Source: Candidatus Woesearchaeota archaeon (lineage in GTDB: Archaea > Nanobdellota > Nanobdellia > Woesearchaeales > UBA11576). Taken from it: 64,000 nt of DNA. The stretch lies in NCBI GenBank assembly GCA_018668595.1, contig JABJCP010000031.1, forward strand, positions 24,964-88,963. Direction: 5' to 3'. The notes beneath the pieces are model-generated. The model was not told the origin of the DNA. It ran no database searches and saw only the letters and a list, made by a program, of their open reading frames with translations. Each line of letters starts with the position of its first letter. Position 1 is the stretch's first letter. This document shows, piece after piece, positions 59,391 to 64,000 of the stretch. A program made the position numbers and the translations under genes.

Positions 59391-60386
59391 ATGTTTTGGA
59401 AAAAAAGAAAACAAAAAAAAGAGAATGAATCTATAAAACAAAATAAAAAAATAAAGATTAAAAATAGATCTCTGGCACATAAAATTCGTAATTATGTTGC
59501 TATTGCACTAATTCCATTAACATTATATGTTGGTTCTGGATTCATATTAAATAATATTAGCACCCCTGACAAACAAATTAATCAAACTCGTAAAGATATA
59601 GATGTGATCGAATATAATTATAATCAAAGAAAATCTGATTTTTATAATGAATTTGTTTTGGAAACTGTTCTTCTTAATTATGTGGTTGACGAATTGTATA
59701 AAAAAAATGATGAAAAAATAAATGTTTCTTTAGATGTTGTTGTAGATGCTAGTGTTAAAGATTTTTACGATAATTGTTATAAAGAAGGTATTTGTAAAGA
59801 AAATGAATCTTGGATGTCAAGAATTACAACTGCACTTGCAGGACTTAAAATATATGATCAGTTCGATATTAACTTTACCATAAATAAAGTTCTACCTCTA
59901 GATATGCAAATTTATGAAAGAATAAATAAAGATCGTTGCTATGTTTATTTATCAGAGGATATTGATTCATTTCAGTTATTAGACGAAATTAAACAAAAAT
60001 ATTTAGCTAATTTTGATAACAATGGGAAAAAAAGTGCGGAACTTATCATCACATTTGTTCAATATGGAGCAAATATTTCTCCAATAAGAGGATTGGTAGA
60101 TGATATTGGGGGAGATTATACTTTTGTTGTTTTAGATGAAAAAGATGAAAATAATATTCATACTACTGTTCATGAAATAGGTCATTTATTTAGTGCAGAA
60201 CATCTTGAACAAATAAGAAAAATGTCATATCCTATAATAGATACTTTAGTCGATCCATTTCATTTTATTGAATTAGAAGTTGGAATAATGGGTTACAAAG
60301 CAGGTTCAAGACCCATGACTAAATTCGATTTTGTCGAAGAAAATAAAAATAGAATAAATGGAAATAAAAATAGATTTGAAGATTAA
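59391..60386 (+). CDS. Membrane-anchored HExxHxxxxxH zinc protease
   Basis: 331 residues. A very basic N-terminus is followed by a transmembrane helix (NYVAIALIPLTLYVGSGFIL) and an extracytoplasmic domain. TTVHEIGHLFSAEHLEQ contains HEIGHLFSAEH, the HExxHxxxxxH zinc signature of metzincin-type proteases (or archaemetzincin-like). A Met further on (VGIMGYKAG) could be the Met-turn. There is no propeptide with a Cys-switch that I can see. It ends the block and is expected to act outside the membrane like the trypsin-like and caspase-like genes. Confidence 0.75.
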   Translation: MFWKKRKQKKENESIKQNKKIKIKNRSLAHKIRNYVAIALIPLTLYVGSGFILNNISTPDKQINQTRKDIDVIEYNYNQRKSDFYNEFVLETVLLNYVVDELYKKNDEKINVSLDVVVDASVKDFYDNCYKEGICKENESWMSRITTALAGLKIYDQFDINFTINKVLPLDMQIYERINKDRCYVYLSEDIDSFQLLDEIKQKYLANFDNNGKKSAELIITFVQYGANISPIRGLVDDIGGDYTFVVLDEKDENNIHTTVHEIGHLFSAEHLEQIRKMSYPIIDTLVDPFHFIELEVGIMGYKAGSRPMTKFDFVEENKNRINGNKNRFED

Positions 60387-60526
60387 ACAACAAAAACATA
60401 ATTTTATCGACAAAAATACGAATTTTGACTAGATTAATCATTATCATTTTAGTTTTTTGCAAATTATTCTTCTATTTTTTCGATATAATAAACAAGTTCT
60501 GACCATTAAGTAATACGATAAGAAAG

Positions 60527-60536
60527 TTTTATAAAT
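60527..60536 (+). promoter_or_regulatory. TATA box of the 60559 methyltransferase-like gene
   Basis: AAAGTTTTATAAATTT is centred about 27 bases before the ATG at 60559. The mRNA is probably leaderless, unlike the genes of the accessory block. Confidence 0.55.
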
Positions 60537-60558
60537 TTCAAAAGAATTATTAGCATAG

Positions 60559-62055
60559 ATGAAAAATATGTTCTCTAAAGAGTTATTAAAAGAATCAGAA
60601 CTAGAAAAAAGAATTTACAACGAATTCGTAGATAGATCTCAATTTTTATTTGAAATTAAAAAACCATATTCTAAAATTCTAGATCCCTATAAAGAATCAA
60701 AATATCCATTAAATAGAGTGGGTATGTTTCCAAGAGTTACTAAAAAATATTTGCAAAATTGGATTGATATTTCTCAATTAATTAAATTATTAAAAACTAG
60801 TAAAATAAAAGATGATTTATATTCATTCGAATCTGAATCTAAATTACGAGATTCTATTTGGAATGTCTTATATGATATAGGGTCTGATTCATACACAACA
60901 AACGATGAATGGATTGGAAATGATAGTTTTGATCAAATAGATTCTAGAATTGAAGAAACTACTAAAATAACAATTGCTGCAAATAAATTACTTGCGTTTA
61001 CAACAGAAAATAAAATAAAATCATTCTTTGAAAATTTTGAATATAAAAAGAAATATGCAAAAACTCCCTATTTTACAATATTCGATATAGGTCCAGGATC
61101 TGGAAATACAATAGTTCCACTCATAGAATTAATCCATTCTCTTTCCAATCAAGGTCATGTTCCTAAGAATTACCAAGATCATATTCATGTCATGCTTATA
61201 GACGGAGATGTTAGAAGTCTTAATAAAACAAAAAACCTACTTAGAAATGGAAAAACATTCAATTCTTTGAAATATGTTGATTATATTCGTGCAAATTTTG
61301 GAAGATTACATTTAAATCCTCATTTAGATTCATTTCAAAATCGTGTTGATTTAATTGTTTCAGGTGCTGCGATAATGCATAACACAAACAAGACTCAGTT
61401 CTTTAAGTCACTATATTCTATTTTAAAACCTGATGGAACAATGTGTATTTGGGATTGGTATTGCGGACCAACATTTGCTGCTCCTTATTTAAAATTAGGA
61501 GAAAATAACACCATAGTAAATACAGATACAGATTCATTCATATTTGAACCAACACAAGAATTTACAGAAGAATTTTATAGACTTAGTGAAAATACATTAA
61601 AGAAACGTATCATTTATGAAGTTACTCTAGAAGAAGCTGAAGAGACTGAAGCAAATTTTCAAGCTTGGCTAGGATTATGGGGATACATAGATAGAAACAA
61701 ATCAACAGGAAAACTTATTGAACGCTATGTTGATGGCCTGCCTGTATCAAAATATTTAAATAAACTTTTTTGGGCAAAGATAAAAACAGAAGATGGATTT
61801 AATTATATTAAAGATTTTTTAATAAAAACCATAATAAAAAAAGATATTCAACCATTTGGTTCTAAAACTGCATATTATTTTATAGAAGGTTATGGTGAGA
61901 ATTATTCTGAATTAATGAAAGAATCTGGTTTTTTTGAACCTAGAGACATTTCATTTGACTCAGTATATGGCGATTTCAGGCAAATGATTCCTTCGATTGA
62001 AATGGAACATTTAGGAAAAGCTATAAAATTTTCTTTTGGAGATAAAAAAACATAG
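60559..62055 (+). CDS. Large SAM-dependent methyltransferase-like protein
   Basis: 498 residues. The centre has a class I SAM fold: IFDIGPGSGNTIVPLIELI (motif I), MLIDGDVRSLNKTKNLL (acidic motif II), NRVDLIVSGAAIMHNTNKTQFF and LKPDGTMCIWDWYCG. Long helical regions flank the domain on both sides, so it is larger than a simple methyltransferase. Substrate unknown; histidine-specific EgtD-like or nonribosomal partners are possible, but I see no diagnostic motif. It is convergent with the Lrp-type gene. Confidence 0.72.
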   Translation: MKNMFSKELLKESELEKRIYNEFVDRSQFLFEIKKPYSKILDPYKESKYPLNRVGMFPRVTKKYLQNWIDISQLIKLLKTSKIKDDLYSFESESKLRDSIWNVLYDIGSDSYTTNDEWIGNDSFDQIDSRIEETTKITIAANKLLAFTTENKIKSFFENFEYKKKYAKTPYFTIFDIGPGSGNTIVPLIELIHSLSNQGHVPKNYQDHIHVMLIDGDVRSLNKTKNLLRNGKTFNSLKYVDYIRANFGRLHLNPHLDSFQNRVDLIVSGAAIMHNTNKTQFFKSLYSILKPDGTMCIWDWYCGPTFAAPYLKLGENNTIVNTDTDSFIFEPTQEFTEEFYRLSENTLKKRIIYEVTLEEAEETEANFQAWLGLWGYIDRNKSTGKLIERYVDGLPVSKYLNKLFWAKIKTEDGFNYIKDFLIKTIIKKDIQPFGSKTAYYFIEGYGENYSELMKESGFFEPRDISFDSVYGDFRQMIPSIEMEHLGKAIKFSFGDKKT

Positions 62056-62057
62056 TG

Positions 62058-62148
62058 CTTACAAATATTAATTTACTAACTCCTATTAATTTACTTACAA
62101 ACTTTAATTTAATTAATAACTTTAATTTACTTGTCAACTTTGATTTAC
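62058..62148. repeat. AT-rich degenerate repeats in a convergent gap
   Basis: Units such as ATTAATTTACTTAC and ACTTTAATTTACTT recur imperfectly between two converging stop codons. The frame 62055-62288 arises only from these repeats and from antisense coding sequence. Dual termination of both genes is the likely use of this DNA. Confidence 0.4.
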
Positions 62149-63190
62149 TTACAACCCTTGATTGTCATTCAAATTCAAAAATCTATGTTTTTCTCCAGGT
62201 AAATAATTTATTCCTATTTCTGAATAAGTCATACAGGTTTGATAATCTTTTAACGTATCTGCAAATTCAACACGAATTTGATTCATAAATTCATGTAATT
62301 GAGATGAATTCTCGACGTCAATTTCAAATTCTAAATCACTATGACCTACTGCTTCAGTGACATAAACAACATAAGGTTCACATCTTAAGAATTCAATTAA
62401 TTTCATCATTTTTTGTTGTGTTAAATCCTTCAGTAAAAGAATTACTTTAAATCTTTGAAATCCTAATTTGGTTAAATCAATATAAGGCCTATATCCCTGA
62501 ATTATTCCTTTATTTCTTAATTTTCTCATCCTATATTTTATACCATTGGGAGTTACGTCTAGTTTTTTAGCAATAGCCAAAGTAGATATACGCCCGTCTT
62601 TTGCTAACAAACCAAGAATTTTTAAATCAGTTTCATCATAAGATTCAATATTTTTATTGCCACCTACAATAAGTTCAGAATAATCTTTTGCATCATAAAT
62701 ATAATTATGTTTGAAATGATATACTTTTGTTGCAATACTCACATATTTTTCTTTAAAATAATTTCCATATTTATAAGAAATCTCGTCAACAACTTCTTTA
62801 AAATCGGGTATTGTTTGAGCCCAAATTACAAATACTAAATCCCAAGGACCTCTGGTATTAACAATCCAGCCTATTGATTTATGCTTTGCAGCATATTCCA
62901 TTATTTCTTTTTCTTTAGAAACATCCACATTTTGAAATCGCATAAAAAATCTACATAAGTGATATCCTAATTTAGTTATATTAAGAACTGCATAATATCC
63001 TTTTATAATTCCTTTTTTTTCAAGATTTTTAATGCGATAATTTACAACTTCTTTTGAAACCCCTATTTTTTTTGCTATTCTAGCAACTGGTTGTCTTGCA
63101 TTTAAATCTAGCTCTGCAAGTATTTTTTTGTCTTTGGCATCTAATTTGTTAACTATGTTATTTTTATTAATTATTTTGATTTCACCCCAT
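62149..63190 (-). CDS. Tandem Lrp/AsnC-type regulator with disrupted start
   Basis: The track gives 264 residues from 62943, but the same frame runs upstream without a stop to about 63189 and encodes a complete HTH (LDAKDKKILAELDLNARQ, ARIAKKIGVSKEVVNYRIK). The whole protein would have two Lrp modules: HTH + ligand-like domain, then a second HTH (ETDLKILGLLAKDGRISTLA, KKLDVTPNGIKYRMRK) + domain. No ATG, GTG or TTG occurs in that upstream part. An ATG at 63190 is one base out of frame, separated by GGGG; deleting one G would join them. A real frameshift, a sequencing error or a non-standard start (ATA/ATT) are all possible. Confidence 0.7.
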
Positions 63191-63513
63191 ATTTAATCAA
63201 AAAAATCGAAAATATCACGAACTATTCATCAGCAACAGACATATAATCTAAGAATCATTGTAATTAATACAGTTAGCGTCATTACTTTAATACATAAACA
63301 GGAATTACCCATTTAATTGTCAGCGTTTTTTCTAAAAATTAACGGAATTTTTGCCGACGAGGTTCAATTTTGTAAAATTTTTGGTCTTACATTAAATATA
63401 TGGTGAAACTAGTATTTAAACATTGCGTTTAATTAAAAAAATCATAAAGAACTTTTATAATTTTGCACAACATACTATACTATAGGGTGGAGTAAGTGGG
63501 AAAAAGAGGCATA
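63191..63513. other. Divergent promoter region between two Lrp-type genes
   Basis: No gene, tRNA or structured RNA is evident in these 323 bases. TATA-like sites exist for the minus-strand gene (AGATTATATGTC on that strand, about 63240) and for the plus-strand gene (63452). CATACTATACTATAGG lies next to the predicted plus start. Confidence 0.5.
63452..63463 (+). promoter_or_regulatory. TATA box of the 63514 gene
   Basis: AAAGAACTTTTATAATTTTG fits BRE plus TATA, with transcription expected near 63482. Confidence 0.5.

Positions 63514-64000
<487 letters not shown>

Noticed and set aside
62055-62288. 77-residue ORF with INLLTN repeats
   Set aside because: GTG start inside the previous stop region, a product of AT-rich repeats, and antisense to the Lrp gene.

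Overview
The window reads as chromosomal DNA of a low-GC archaeon, most likely a DPANN lineage close to Woesearchaeota. The evidence is archaeal information processing (RfcL clamp loader, fibrillarin and Nop5, Mre11-HerA, archaeal ValRS, CysRS and GlyRS), archaeal TATA boxes about 25-30 bases upstream of starts with many apparently leaderless mRNAs, a form II/III-like RuBisCO, an intron-containing tRNA with bulge-helix-bulge junctions, and many short lineage-specific membrane proteins. The assignment rests on gene content and my recognition of families, not on a phylogeny.

Layout. 1-9120: the end of a GatB/GatE-type amidotransferase, a degenerate Nudix protein, a HicB-like protein, mre11-herA, a lysine-rich chromatin-like protein, a PIN-domain pair, an ArvABC/OapABC-type GTPase operon and an OB-fold protein. 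9190-9395: a tRNA-Phe(GAA) whose gene contains three introns. 9468-25660: GlyRS, RfcL, a PfkB kinase, ValRS, CysRS, a TIM-barrel protein, RuBisCO, an AbrB-PhoU regulator and unknowns. 25802-28521: an ARPP-1/DUF6569 protein and a conserved partner, separated by a highly structured RNA element. 28535-30988: a TIM-barrel gene remnant, fibrillarin, Nop5 and a CYTH protein. 31128-35754: a pyruvate/2-oxoacid:ferredoxin oxidoreductase operon (gamma, delta, alpha, a zinc ribbon, a second copy of the structured RNA, then beta interrupted by an intein). 35794-45407: an SMR-like pair, SecD-SecF, PyrG, FKBP, an S2P protease, a HAD-like protein, an RsmC-like methyltransferase and paired membrane proteins. 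45623-50590: a ribbon-helix-helix regulator with a MacB/FtsX-type ABC exporter operon.

50840-60386 is an accessory block, all on the plus strand: an AAA+ ATPase, a membrane protein, a trypsin-like lipoprotein, a tandem metallophosphoesterase, a PD-(D/E)XK-like nuclease, a caspase-family lipoprotein, a small basic protein and a membrane-anchored HExxHxxxxxH protease. Several of its transcription units share a leader motif (CTCGCTAAAGG). It looks like a cell-envelope proteolytic, defence or contact system that I cannot match to a named one. The window ends with a methyltransferase-like protein and two divergent Lrp/AsnC-type regulators. One has no canonical start in frame. The other carries a run of 27 asparagines and is cut by the window end.

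The strongest candidates for something undescribed are (1) the two-copy, five-hairpin RNA family at 26950-27118 and 33532-33702, whose copies keep loop sequences and architecture while their stems change in a compensatory way; (2) the three-intron tRNA-Phe, including a T-loop intron; and (3) the envelope-protease block. No database search was possible, so novelty is judged from memory only.
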